From Xanthomonas vesicatoria ATCC 35937 (lineage in GTDB: Bacteria; Pseudomonadota; Gammaproteobacteria; Xanthomonadales; Xanthomonadaceae): 64,000 nt of DNA. The notes under the pieces are model-generated. The model was not told the origin of the DNA. It searched no databases and was given only the letters and a program-made list of their open reading frames with translations. Both the position numbers and the translations under genes were made by a program. Location: assembly GCF_001908725.1 (NCBI RefSeq), contig NZ_CP018725.1, forward strand, positions 4,154,001 to 4,218,000, read 5' to 3'. Below are positions 43,002-51,397 of this stretch, one piece after another; the first letter of the stretch is position 1; each line of letters begins with the position of its first letter.

Positions 43002-44407
43002 CTTTGACCAAGCGTAAGACGCTCACCGTCGTAGACGGTGGGCTAGGTACTGCGCCACCGGGCGGCGGGGATCACAACCCGGACGCATGGAAAGCGCAGC
43101 TGACATACAACCGCGACCGCAACGTCGAGGGAACGCTGCACAACCTGATCCTGATCATGGAGCACGACGAGCGCCTGGCTGGGCTTTGGTGGCTCAACGA
43201 TTCGAGCAACCAGGTGAAGCTGGAGCGCGACCCGCCGTGGCGCGGTGGTAGCCGCGAGGAGTTCATCGACTCCGATGCGTATGAGCTTGCGGCGTGGCTG
43301 CAGCATCCAGACCGCTACGCCATGAAGTGCAGCGACGAGCTGGTGCTCAAGTCGGTGATCGCCGTGGCCCGGCGCTACCGGCGCCACCCCATCCGCGAAT
43401 TCCTTACCGGCCTGCAGTGGGATGGCGAGGCGCGGGTGGAGCGGATGCTGGTGGATCTGTTTGGCGCTGCGGACTCCACCTACAGCCGACGCGCAGCGCA
43501 ATGTTTCATGGTGAGCGCTGTTGCGCGCGTGCTGTGGTTCGACGCCAAGCAGCCATCGGTGGGCGCGCAGGTGGACTTCATGCTGGTACTCGAAGGCGAG
43601 CAGGGCAAGCGCAAGTCCAGCGCGCTGCGCGCGATCTTCGGCAGCCAGTGGTTTGTGGAAACGAGCGAGTCGCCCAGCGGCAAGGACTTCTACCAGGTCA
43701 TCCAGGGTGCGTGGGGCGTGGAGATCGGCGAGATGGACAGCTTCTCCAAGGCCGACGTCACCAGCGTCAAGACCGCAATCACCCGACGCGTGGACAAGTT
43801 CAGAGCGCCCTACGAGCGCGTGCCGCGCTCCTATCGGCGCGAGTGCGTGTTCGCCGGCACTACCAACGAGCACCAATATCTGCGCGACCCCACTGGTGGC
43901 CGGCGCTTTCTGCCCGTGCGCACCGACGGTGAGGTGCTGATCGATGCGATCGGTGCACAGCGCGAGCAACTTTGGGCCGAGGCGGTGCACATGTTCGATG
44001 CCGGCTTCGAATGGTGGCAGCTACCAGCAGAAGCAGCCGCAGAGCAGGCGGCGCGTTACGTGGGCGACAGCTGGGAGGGGCGTGTGGAGAAATGGCTAGA
44101 TGGCCGCATGGCCGAAGACCGCTACCCCGCGCGCCTCAAGTTCAGCGCTGCCAAGGTGGACTGGGCGAGCACCGACGAGATCCTCATGCATGCCATCGGG
44201 CTGGACCCGGGCAAGCACGGCAAGCCCGAGCAGATGCGCGTGGCCGCGATCCTCAAGACATTGGGCTGGGAGAACCACCGACGGCGATGGCCGGACGGTG
44301 GACGCGAGCCGCGATGGTTTCGTGCTGGGCTAACGGTGGACGAGTGGCTGGCCGGCGCCAGCCGAGAGCAGGCGAGCCAGGACGCGACCGATGCCCCTGA
44401 CTTCTGA
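42998..44407 (+). CDS. VirE-family P-loop ATPase / phage replicative helicase
   Basis: The 469-aa protein has Walker A GEQGKRKSS (200-208), a Walker-B-like EIGEMDSFSK, and the family segment RREIVF-like YRRECVFAGTTNEHQYLRDPTGGRRFLPV. The VirE (virulence-associated E) family in phages replaces the helicase portion of primase-helicases. It is coupled to the primase through the 59-aa gene. The ATG at 42998 (4-bp overlap) is used rather than the in-frame 42881. Confidence 0.88.
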   Translation: MTLTKRKTLTVVDGGLGTAPPGGGDHNPDAWKAQLTYNRDRNVEGTLHNLILIMEHDERLAGLWWLNDSSNQVKLERDPPWRGGSREEFIDSDAYELAAWLQHPDRYAMKCSDELVLKSVIAVARRYRRHPIREFLTGLQWDGEARVERMLVDLFGAADSTYSRRAAQCFMVSAVARVLWFDAKQPSVGAQVDFMLVLEGEQGKRKSSALRAIFGSQWFVETSESPSGKDFYQVIQGAWGVEIGEMDSFSKADVTSVKTAITRRVDKFRAPYERVPRSYRRECVFAGTTNEHQYLRDPTGGRRFLPVRTDGEVLIDAIGAQREQLWAEAVHMFDAGFEWWQLPAEAAAEQAARYVGDSWEGRVEKWLDGRMAEDRYPARLKFSAAKVDWASTDEILMHAIGLDPGKHGKPEQMRVAAILKTLGWENHRRRWPDGGREPRWFRAGLTVDEWLAGASREQASQDATDAPDF

Positions 44408-44839
44408 CCAGACCTCGCCGCCAACGTCCACACCTGTCCACACCTGCGTCCAGACCTCCCGCCTACTACGGCAAGGCTGTCCACACCGTCCACACCTTTC
44501 GCGCGCGCCTACGTACATGACCCTTTTTCACCATCAATCAAAAACTCTCAACAGGTGTGGACAGTCTGGACATTCTGGACACCTCAATGATTCCAAGGGC
44601 TGCGACCGTCCAGACCTTGTCGCCGAGGTGCGGACAGTGTGGACGCGCTGCGATAGCGTCGTGTTCCACGGGAATCGCCGCGTGGGCGGGCAGGCGGCAG
44701 TCAAGGCGGCCGCGACCGTAGCGACCCCGACCGTGGCGCGGGTCCTCCCGGGCCTTGGCCGTCTGCGGGTAATTCGGACCCCACATTTCGTGCATCTTTC
44801 GTTCCGGACTTTGGTTCCGGTCGGAACTCGGGTGGCTGC
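44408..44839. other. Iteron-rich region downstream of the replication genes (candidate origin)
   Basis: About nine near-copies of GTCCACACC occur: 44426-44434, 44436-44444, 44448-44456, 44479-44487, 44488-44496, 44608-44616 on plus, and GGTGTGGAC-type inverses at 44554-44580 and 44637-44644. The stretch between (44517-44552) is AT-rich. A frame from 44391 to 44843 crosses it and ends in an ATGA overlap with terminase small subunit, so coding of part of it cannot be excluded, but its translation is low-complexity and it is not called as a gene. Confidence 0.55.
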
Positions 44840-45406
44840 ATGAGTTCCGAAACCATGAGCGTTGCCGAGTATTCGAGCCACCGTGGCTGCAGCGATTCGT
44901 ACATCCGCCGCATGCGTCGCTCCGGCAAGCTCGTGATGCACGCCGACGGCAAGCGGATCAACGTGGCTGCCAGCGATGCGCTGCTGGATGACATCACCGA
45001 CCCGCTGCGCGGCGGCGATCGCACGGCTGGCGCCGACGCGCGGCTGGATGTGCCCACCGCCCGCGTACTGCCTAGCGATGTGCCCAGCGTGCAGGAAGCG
45101 GTGCGCCGCGAAAGGCTGGCGCGGGCGCGGTTGGCAGAGCTGGAGCTGGGCGAAGAGTCCCGTGAGCTGACGCGCACAAAGGGCGTAGAGCGCGCCGTGT
45201 TCACCCTGGTGCGCCAGGCGCTCAACAGCATGATGAATCTGTCGGGCCGCCTGCGCGCCAAGCTGGCCGCTGAAAGCGACCCGCGTGCGATCGAGGCAAT
45301 GCTCGACGCTGAGGTGCGCTTGATCGCACAGACGATGCAGAAAGAAGCGCGGCAGCTGCTGGCGCCGCCAGGGCAGCGCAACGACACTACCGAGGACGAC
45401 GCATGA
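44840..45406 (+). CDS. Terminase small subunit-like DNA-binding protein
   Basis: The 188-aa protein has an N-terminal winged-helix/MerR-like HTH (MSVAEYSSHRGCSDSYIRRMRRSGKLVMHADGKRI), as in Nu1-type small terminases, then an acidic helical oligomerisation part. It immediately precedes the large subunit and overlaps it by 4 bp. It should recognise the phage packaging site. Confidence 0.75.
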   Translation: MSSETMSVAEYSSHRGCSDSYIRRMRRSGKLVMHADGKRINVAASDALLDDITDPLRGGDRTAGADARLDVPTARVLPSDVPSVQEAVRRERLARARLAELELGEESRELTRTKGVERAVFTLVRQALNSMMNLSGRLRAKLAAESDPRAIEAMLDAEVRLIAQTMQKEARQLLAPPGQRNDTTEDDA

Positions 45407-47487
45407 CGCTAGATCTCAATGCCTTCGACGTGGAGCTGGCAGAGCCGGCAGCGATCGTGTGCGACGCGTGGGCGCGCGCGTGGGAGCTGCCGCCGATCCA
45501 GACGGTGAGCGAGTGGGCCGATGCCAACCGCATCATCGCGAAGGGCTCAGGTGCCGAGCCTGGCCCGTGGCGCACCAGCCGCAACCCGATCCTGCGCGAG
45601 ATCATGGATTGCCTGAGCGACCATTCGCCGGTGCGCCTGGTGGATTTCATGAAGTCCGCACAGATCGGCGCCACCGAGATCGGCATCAACTGGACCGGCT
45701 ACGTGATCGACCGCGGCGCTGATTCGATGATCGTGGCGCAGCCTGTGAAGGATCTGGCGCGCAGCTGGGCGGCGTCGAAGTTCGATCCAGCCGTGATGGA
45801 AATGCCCGAGCTGCTGGCAAAGCTCCACACCGACAACATGCTGGAGAAGCATTTCCCTGGCGGCACGCTATGGGTGATCTGGAGCAACTCGGCCAAGCAG
45901 CTACGCCAGCGCACCGCGCGTTACATCTTCATGGACGAGGTGGACGAATACCCCAAGGACATCGGCGGGCAAGGGCCGGCCGACCAGCAGCTGGAAGCCC
46001 GCGCAATGTCCTATGGCGACCGCGCCAAGATCTACCGCGCCTGCACCCCAACCATTGCCGGCGCCAGCGCGATCGAGGCCGGCCACGCAGCAGGCGACCA
46101 GCGCGTGTACATGGTGCAGTGCCCGCATTGCGGCGGCGAGCAGACGCTCGACGTGGAACGCTTGCAGCCGGACGGGACGTTCGCTTGCCTGGCGAGCGGC
46201 TGCGTGATCGAGGAGCACCACAAAGATCTGATGTTTGCCGAGCGCGGACACGGCGGCACGGCATACTGGAAGCCGACCAACCCAGATGCTGACCCGTATC
46301 ACCGCAGCTACTACGCGTGGGCCGCATACGCGCCGTTGGGCCTAGGGCCGTCGTGGAAGGACCTGGCCGATGCGAAGGCCGAGGCTGACCGCGACCCGAA
46401 CAAGGCGGCAGGCTTCCACAACCTCAAGCTTGGCTTGCCGTTTGCCGGCGAGCGACAGGAGCAGGACGCAGACGAAGTGGCCAAGCTGGGCGAGCCCGGC
46501 GTGCACCGCGGCATCGTGCCGCTGGGTGGACTGGTGCTGACAGCAGGCGTGGACTTCCAGCACGACCGCGCAGAGGTGCAGGTGATCGCCACCGGCCGCG
46601 GCCAGCGTCGCTGGGTGGTGGACTACGCGGTGATCGACCTGGACCCGACCATCCTCGATACCTACCCGGCGCTGGACGAATACCTGCGCGGTACCTGGAA
46701 GACCACACGCGGCATTGATATGCCGGTTACCGCAGTGGCGCTGGACGGCGGCAACTGGACCGAGACCGTGGCTCAGTTTGTGAAACAGCTGGTCAACCAG
46801 AGCGGTCAGGCACGCATCGTGGAGACACCGAACGGCTACATCAAGCAGACGGTGTACCTGATCCGCGGCCGCAACGAGCGCAAGTCCGAGCGCGCGGTGT
46901 ATCGCCCGGCCAAGACCGAGGTCAACAACCGTGACAAGACGGTGGCGCGAAGCGTGGGAGTGTGGGGCGTTGGTACGTCGGTGCTCAAAACCATGGTGTA
47001 TGGCTGGCTCACCGCTGCACTCACGGCAAAGGACAAGGCCGACGCGGAAGGGCAGGCGGAGGATCTGACGGCGCGAATGCTGCGTTTCCCAGGCGGCCGT
47101 GGCGACGAGGTGCCGGATCCGATCAATCCAGATACGGGGTCACTGCTGCCGGCGTACTACAAAGGGCTTACGGTCGAGTTTTACGACAAGGAATCGGGCT
47201 ATTGGATTAAACCGAAGGGCGCACGGAACGAGCCTCTGGACACGGCTGTGTATGCAATATGGGCGTCGCTCGCGCCCGCAGTCAAAGCCGATGTGATTCG
47301 TGAGTCCCAATGGGCGGTGCTGGAAGAACAGTACCAACCGGCCACGAACGGCTTGTTCGATCAGGAAGTCAGTGCAGCTGAACAAGATTTGCCTAGCATG
47401 CCAAAGGCACCAGCGTATTCCCATGAAACTGCAGGTTCCCATCAGATCCGGGTGACCGGATTTGCACGGGATGGATGGTCGCTCTAA
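45403..47487 (+). CDS. Terminase large subunit (lambda GpA family)
   Basis: The 694-aa protein matches GpA-type packaging ATPase/nucleases. It has a Walker-A-like KSAQIGATE at 84-92, Walker-B-like YIFMDEVDEYP (~172-182), a zinc-ribbon-like CPHCGGEQ (~240), and an RNase-H-like nuclease part starting AGVDFQHDRAEVQV. Length agrees with GpA of lambda (641 aa) and relatives. It implies cos-type packaging, though cos was not located. The stop overlaps the next ATG (TAATG). Confidence 0.92.
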   Translation: MTLDLNAFDVELAEPAAIVCDAWARAWELPPIQTVSEWADANRIIAKGSGAEPGPWRTSRNPILREIMDCLSDHSPVRLVDFMKSAQIGATEIGINWTGYVIDRGADSMIVAQPVKDLARSWAASKFDPAVMEMPELLAKLHTDNMLEKHFPGGTLWVIWSNSAKQLRQRTARYIFMDEVDEYPKDIGGQGPADQQLEARAMSYGDRAKIYRACTPTIAGASAIEAGHAAGDQRVYMVQCPHCGGEQTLDVERLQPDGTFACLASGCVIEEHHKDLMFAERGHGGTAYWKPTNPDADPYHRSYYAWAAYAPLGLGPSWKDLADAKAEADRDPNKAAGFHNLKLGLPFAGERQEQDADEVAKLGEPGVHRGIVPLGGLVLTAGVDFQHDRAEVQVIATGRGQRRWVVDYAVIDLDPTILDTYPALDEYLRGTWKTTRGIDMPVTAVALDGGNWTETVAQFVKQLVNQSGQARIVETPNGYIKQTVYLIRGRNERKSERAVYRPAKTEVNNRDKTVARSVGVWGVGTSVLKTMVYGWLTAALTAKDKADAEGQAEDLTARMLRFPGGRGDEVPDPINPDTGSLLPAYYKGLTVEFYDKESGYWIKPKGARNEPLDTAVYAIWASLAPAVKADVIRESQWAVLEEQYQPATNGLFDQEVSAAEQDLPSMPKAPAYSHETAGSHQIRVTGFARDGWSL

Positions 47488-47903
47488 TGGAAAAACAGAA
47501 GAAACCAACGGACCAACTCCGCGAGCGCATTATATCTGCGATGCAGCAAGACATCGGCATAAGTCGTCAGTTCGCTGCGCCATTGGCGGACTCCATTTTG
47601 GAGTGCTTTGCAGGAGAACGGCCTTATTTCCCCGCGAGACAAAGAATTCTTCAAATCCAAGAAATGGAGTCAGACCTGTGTGCGGGCGTGCCTGTCGCAG
47701 AAGTGGCCGCCAAATACGGTTTGTCCAGGGCGCGCTTATATAGATTGTTCCCAGGCGGAGTGAAAGCCCGATCCAAAAAGTGGTCTCTTGAAAGACTCCC
47801 TGGCGCGCTAGGCGCCAGGGATCAAAGTACTATTTTGTACAGGTATATTGATGCTGGAATTCGCCGCCTTGCACGTTATATCTGTCAAAAATTTTCGTTT
47901 TAG
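47487..47903 (+). CDS. Mor/C-family transcription activator-like protein
   Basis: The 138-aa protein has the Mor layout: an N-terminal dimerisation helix-rich part (QLRERIISAMQQDIGISRQFA), a beta segment YFPARQRI (47-54) and a C-terminal HTH AEVAAKYGLSRARLYRLF (71-88). Mor and C activate Mu middle and late promoters; here it would act on this phage's late genes. Its tail after residue ~95 includes a perfect hairpin (47797-47821) and overlaps the convergent cargo gene by 74 bp, so the natural C-terminus may have been replaced when the cargo came in. Confidence 0.8.
   Translation: MEKQKKPTDQLRERIISAMQQDIGISRQFAAPLADSILECFAGERPYFPARQRILQIQEMESDLCAGVPVAEVAAKYGLSRARLYRLFPGGVKARSKKWSLERLPGALGARDQSTILYRYIDAGIRRLARYICQKFSF
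47797..47821 (-). terminator. Hairpin between the Mor-like gene and the leftward cargo gene
   Basis: TCCCTGGCGC and GCGCCAGGGA form a perfect 10-bp stem with a 5-nt loop, located just past the stop of the leftward gene at 47830. No clear T run on either strand. Confidence 0.45.
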
Positions 47904-49371
47904 CGATGTAGGTTAATGACGATTTTAAGGTTCCTGGGCAATAAAACTGCAGTTTTTTAGTCTTGTCGGTTTTGTCGAGATTATGAACTTCAGAGAACTT
48001 CTTGACCTTGCAGTCATTTGTCGGGCAGCTTATGAACGTCGTCTCGATGTGGAGCCAATCGTCAAAATCACCAGAATAAGTGAGCTTCGGATTAATAATT
48101 CCCTGCCCAGGGGCGCTTACGATGTTCTCAACGCTAACCAGCGTAAAGGGTGAACAGGGCTCTGCCCGAAGTCTCAAGCCTTTCTCGATCGCTCTCGCAA
48201 AAGCCTCTCTAAAAAATTGATCTTTCAGTGCTTTGGAATCCCCGGCATCGGTGGTATAGCCAATGCCTATGCTGACTGCTGGCATGGTGCTTAGGCGATT
48301 TTCGATCTTATCTAACTCAGTAACGCTTCCCGCAATTTTGAAGTCGCTGTAAGCGGGGTCAGCATGTATCTGTTCCTTAGCGTAGCAAAGAATGCTGTTA
48401 CCAAGTTGCTGGGCGCCAGGGCTGCCGGTCTGAACCACGACTTCAATGCCTTTCTTCGCAGCTGATCCACCGTTTGTATGAAAGGTTATGAGATAATCTG
48501 CATTCAAGAGGTTCGCATATAGCGCCCTAGCGGCATAATCTTCATCCCATTCGCGCAAATGGCTCCGCGCTGTGTCATCTGTGCCTTGGGGAAAAATGTT
48601 CCACAATGTTGCGCCCTTTTCCGGAAAGAGCTTCTTTGTGTAATATCTTGTGCCAAGCCTTTCGTGCGGGAAATTGCTTGGGGTCTCAATCCAATAATTG
48701 CCGAGTTCCCTGCTAAAAACTATATTTGAAAAGTACGGTTTATACATAAAAAACGGATAATAGCTTTTAATCTTATTCTCAGTCGTTGAGGCCATGACTG
48801 CAGTCATTCCATCTTCATCTATTTCATTGGCCGTGGCCTGCTGCGGGACCCACTTTTTACTTTTAAGATTGTAGTAAATTCCGCCTCCTGGGTTTAGTAG
48901 CAAAGTCGGCGGGGTCGGAGGAGTGGGTGACTCAACCTTCGCAACTTGTAGTGGGAAATCATCCGGAAATATCTCGTTAATGGTCAGCCCGTCAAAGCGA
49001 AGCGATACAGTCGAAACATCAAAGATATTGTCAACCAAGTCATGACCATACTGACTGACTTGGTTGTAAGTAGGACTGAAGGCTTCCTTCCACTTTGTCA
49101 TGTCTTTCGGGATGAAGCCGCGCCCTAGATCAACAATCACCAGTCTAGTTGATGGCTCGTACGAGACTCGCGCGACTATCTTGGTATCTTGACCTGGATA
49201 CCTTTTCTGCTTGTTCACGAAAGTTTGTATCGCGGCCTGAATCTGCGGCTGCACGTCAGCCCAGACAGTCGCAGTCACTGCTTGCGGTGCGGCATCTTTC
49301 GATTGTGCAGTGACCGAGCTAGGCGAGAGTGCCAGCAGCGAGACAGCAGCCGCGCATTGAATCCACTTCAT
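47830..49371 (-). CDS. Secreted amidase_3-like protein, prophage cargo
   Basis: The 513-aa precursor starts MKWIQCAAAVSLLALSPSS with a Sec signal ending near residue 24. The central-to-C-terminal part resembles N-acetylmuramoyl-L-alanine amidase (Amidase_3): DYAARALYANLLNADYLITFHTNGGS (His ~298), GIEVVVQTG, and MPAVSIGIGYTTDAGD followed by REAFARAIEKGL. The N-terminal His of the usual GHGG motif is not obvious, so zinc binding is uncertain. The ends (1-200 and ~430-513) are unfamiliar. It lies alone, leftward, in lower-GC DNA inside the rightward late operon, which marks it as a moron. It could remodel the host wall or act outside the cell. Confidence 0.65.
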   Translation of the reverse strand: MKWIQCAAAVSLLALSPSSVTAQSKDAAPQAVTATVWADVQPQIQAAIQTFVNKQKRYPGQDTKIVARVSYEPSTRLVIVDLGRGFIPKDMTKWKEAFSPTYNQVSQYGHDLVDNIFDVSTVSLRFDGLTINEIFPDDFPLQVAKVESPTPPTPPTLLLNPGGGIYYNLKSKKWVPQQATANEIDEDGMTAVMASTTENKIKSYYPFFMYKPYFSNIVFSRELGNYWIETPSNFPHERLGTRYYTKKLFPEKGATLWNIFPQGTDDTARSHLREWDEDYAARALYANLLNADYLITFHTNGGSAAKKGIEVVVQTGSPGAQQLGNSILCYAKEQIHADPAYSDFKIAGSVTELDKIENRLSTMPAVSIGIGYTTDAGDSKALKDQFFREAFARAIEKGLRLRAEPCSPFTLVSVENIVSAPGQGIINPKLTYSGDFDDWLHIETTFISCPTNDCKVKKFSEVHNLDKTDKTKKLQFYCPGTLKSSLTYIAKTKIFDRYNVQGGEFQHQYTCTK

Positions 49372-49623
49372 GTGTTGCTCCTTGGTTAAATTTCCCCCTG
49401 CTGTAACAGAATAGCAGTCCGGATAAGCATTTTCCCGCAGGACCTGTCGAGTCATTTGTGCAGCGTGCTTTGGGCATCCAGTTCAGCACGAGGTGCGTAC
49501 GCGTAGTTTTGGCAAAGATTGAGAATGGATGCCGGAATAAACAATAATTTCAATGGCTTGCAGACGGGTCGCTTTCGGCTTTTACCTGGATTTGAGATGT
49601 CATGATCACTAGCCTGATTCGTC

Positions 49624-49839
49624 ATGAAGACGGCTCAGGAAATGCTCACCACGTACCAGCAGGCAGAGATTGCCGTGCTGCAGGGGCAGAGCTTTCGTTT
49701 CGGTGAGCGCATGCTCACCCGCGCGGATCTTGCAGAGATCCGTAAGGGCCGCCAGGAGTGGCAGGCGGCGGTAGATCGAGAGGTAGGTGCCGGCCGTCGT
49801 GCTCGCTGGGCCACTTTCGATTTCGGTGGCCGGACCTGA
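49624..49839 (+). CDS. gpW-like head-tail joining protein
   Basis: The 71-aa protein MKTAQEMLTTYQQAEIAVLQGQSFRFGERMLTRADLAEIRKGRQEW follows the gpW pattern: an N-terminal helix, the short G-x-S-F-R-F-G-x-R hairpin and a second helix. In lambda-like phages it sits between terminase and portal, as here. Its stop overlaps the portal start (TGATG). Confidence 0.85.
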   Translation: MKTAQEMLTTYQQAEIAVLQGQSFRFGERMLTRADLAEIRKGRQEWQAAVDREVGAGRRARWATFDFGGRT

Positions 49840-51395
49840 TGGCCTCAGCACGCATCGCCCGCGACCGTCTTAGCGTAGCCATCTCCACTGACCGCAATGC
49901 GCACGCAATTGAGGCGCGGACGGCGGTGCGTGAGCAGCAGCTTCGCGTGGTGGCACGTGCCCATGAGGTGACCCGCCCATCCCGCAGCCGCAAGCTAGCG
50001 CGCGACTGGGGCAGTGGTAATGCCATTGCCGGCATGGATGCGCGCCAGATACGTGACCAGGCGCGCCACCTTGAGCGCGACCTAGACCTAGCCGACAACG
50101 CGCTCAACGTGCTGGTGCAGAACACAGTGGGTTCCGGCATCGACGTGCTGTCGGCGCCGCGGCTGCCCGGCCAGCCAATTAACCGCGAACTGGCCCTGCA
50201 GCTGGATGAGCTGTGGGACGTGTGGTGGGACGCACCCGAAGTCACCCGCGCCCACGACTACGGCGCGTGCCAGCAATTGTTGGCGCGCAGCTGGCTGCGT
50301 GATGGCGAAGCGTTCTATCAGGATTTGGTCGGCACCGTGCCGTATCTGGAGCATGGCGGCGGCGTGCCGTACAGCATCGAGATGCTGGAAGCCGACCTGG
50401 TGCCGCTGGGCTTCAACGACCCGGCACGCAACATTCTGCAGGGGGTGGAGCGCAATGCGTGGGGCCGCCCGGTGGCGTATCACGTGTACAAGCAGCACCC
50501 CGGCGACCCGCTGGGCTGGACCACCGACACCAAGCGCGTGAGCGCGGAGGTGATGCACTGCATTGCTAACCTCAAACGGTTGCACCAGGTGCGCGGCCTG
50601 AGCGTGTTTGCCAGTGCGATGTCGCGCTTCGAAGACGTCAAGGACTACGAGGAATCCGAACGCATCGCGGCCAAGGTGGCTGCGTCGATGACGTTCCAGA
50701 TCAAGAAGGGCTCGGGCGAGATCTACCAGCCGGCCGGCGAGGGCCTGGGCGGCGTCGCACTGGTGCAGCAAGGCGTGCCGGTGCGCGAACTGCGTATGGC
50801 GCCCGGCGCCATCTTCGACGACCTGCTGCCTGGCGAATCCATTGAAAGCCTGGGCACCGACCGCCCGAACCCGAATGCGGCAACCTGGCGCAAGGAACAA
50901 TTGCGCGCTGCCGCCGGCGGTATCGGCGTGAGCTTCTCAAGCCTGTTGCTTGACTATAACGGCACGTACTCAGCGCAGCGGCAGGAGCTGGTGGAGAAGT
51001 GGGGCAGCTACCTGATGCTGGCCGAGCGCTTCATTGCGATGTCGGTGCGGCCTCAACGACAGCGCTTCGTAGAGGCGGCGGTGCTCGCCGGCAAGGTGCG
51101 CCTGCCGCGTGGCTGGTCGCTGCGCCATTTGGCGGCATCGACGTACGTGCGGCCGATCATGCCGTGGATCGATCCGCTCAAAGAGGCCTACGCCAAGGGC
51201 GAGGCCGAGGACCGTGGCTGGGTGAGCCCGCAGCAAAACACGCTGCAGTACGGCAACAACCCCGACGAAGTGCTGCGCCAGCGCCAGGACTGGCAGCAAC
51301 AGCAGCAGCAATTGCAACCGGCTACGCCGGCACCAGCGGAAGCCCGCGCGCAGCTGCGCGCCGACCTTTCGCGCGACATGTTGAGGGACATCTAA
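49839..51395 (+). CDS. Portal protein (lambda GpB family)
   Basis: The 518-aa protein has the lambda-type portal sequence features: LERDLDLADNALNVLVQNTVGSGIDV near the N-terminus, WDVWWDAPEV, and the late segment GIGVSFSSLLLDYNGTYSAQRQEL typical of GpB portals. It forms the dodecameric DNA channel at the head vertex. The ATG at 49839 shares the TGATG with gpW and is preferred over the in-frame 49758. The C-terminus is Gln-rich. Confidence 0.93.
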   Translation: MASARIARDRLSVAISTDRNAHAIEARTAVREQQLRVVARAHEVTRPSRSRKLARDWGSGNAIAGMDARQIRDQARHLERDLDLADNALNVLVQNTVGSGIDVLSAPRLPGQPINRELALQLDELWDVWWDAPEVTRAHDYGACQQLLARSWLRDGEAFYQDLVGTVPYLEHGGGVPYSIEMLEADLVPLGFNDPARNILQGVERNAWGRPVAYHVYKQHPGDPLGWTTDTKRVSAEVMHCIANLKRLHQVRGLSVFASAMSRFEDVKDYEESERIAAKVAASMTFQIKKGSGEIYQPAGEGLGGVALVQQGVPVRELRMAPGAIFDDLLPGESIESLGTDRPNPNAATWRKEQLRAAAGGIGVSFSSLLLDYNGTYSAQRQELVEKWGSYLMLAERFIAMSVRPQRQRFVEAAVLAGKVRLPRGWSLRHLAASTYVRPIMPWIDPLKEAYAKGEAEDRGWVSPQQNTLQYGNNPDEVLRQRQDWQQQQQQLQPATPAPAEARAQLRADLSRDMLRDI

Positions 51396-51397
51396 CT

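Noticed and set aside
44391..44843. 150-codon frame across the iteron array
   Set aside because: Not called as a gene because its sequence is repeat-driven and unlike folded proteins, although its ATGA junction with terminase leaves some doubt.
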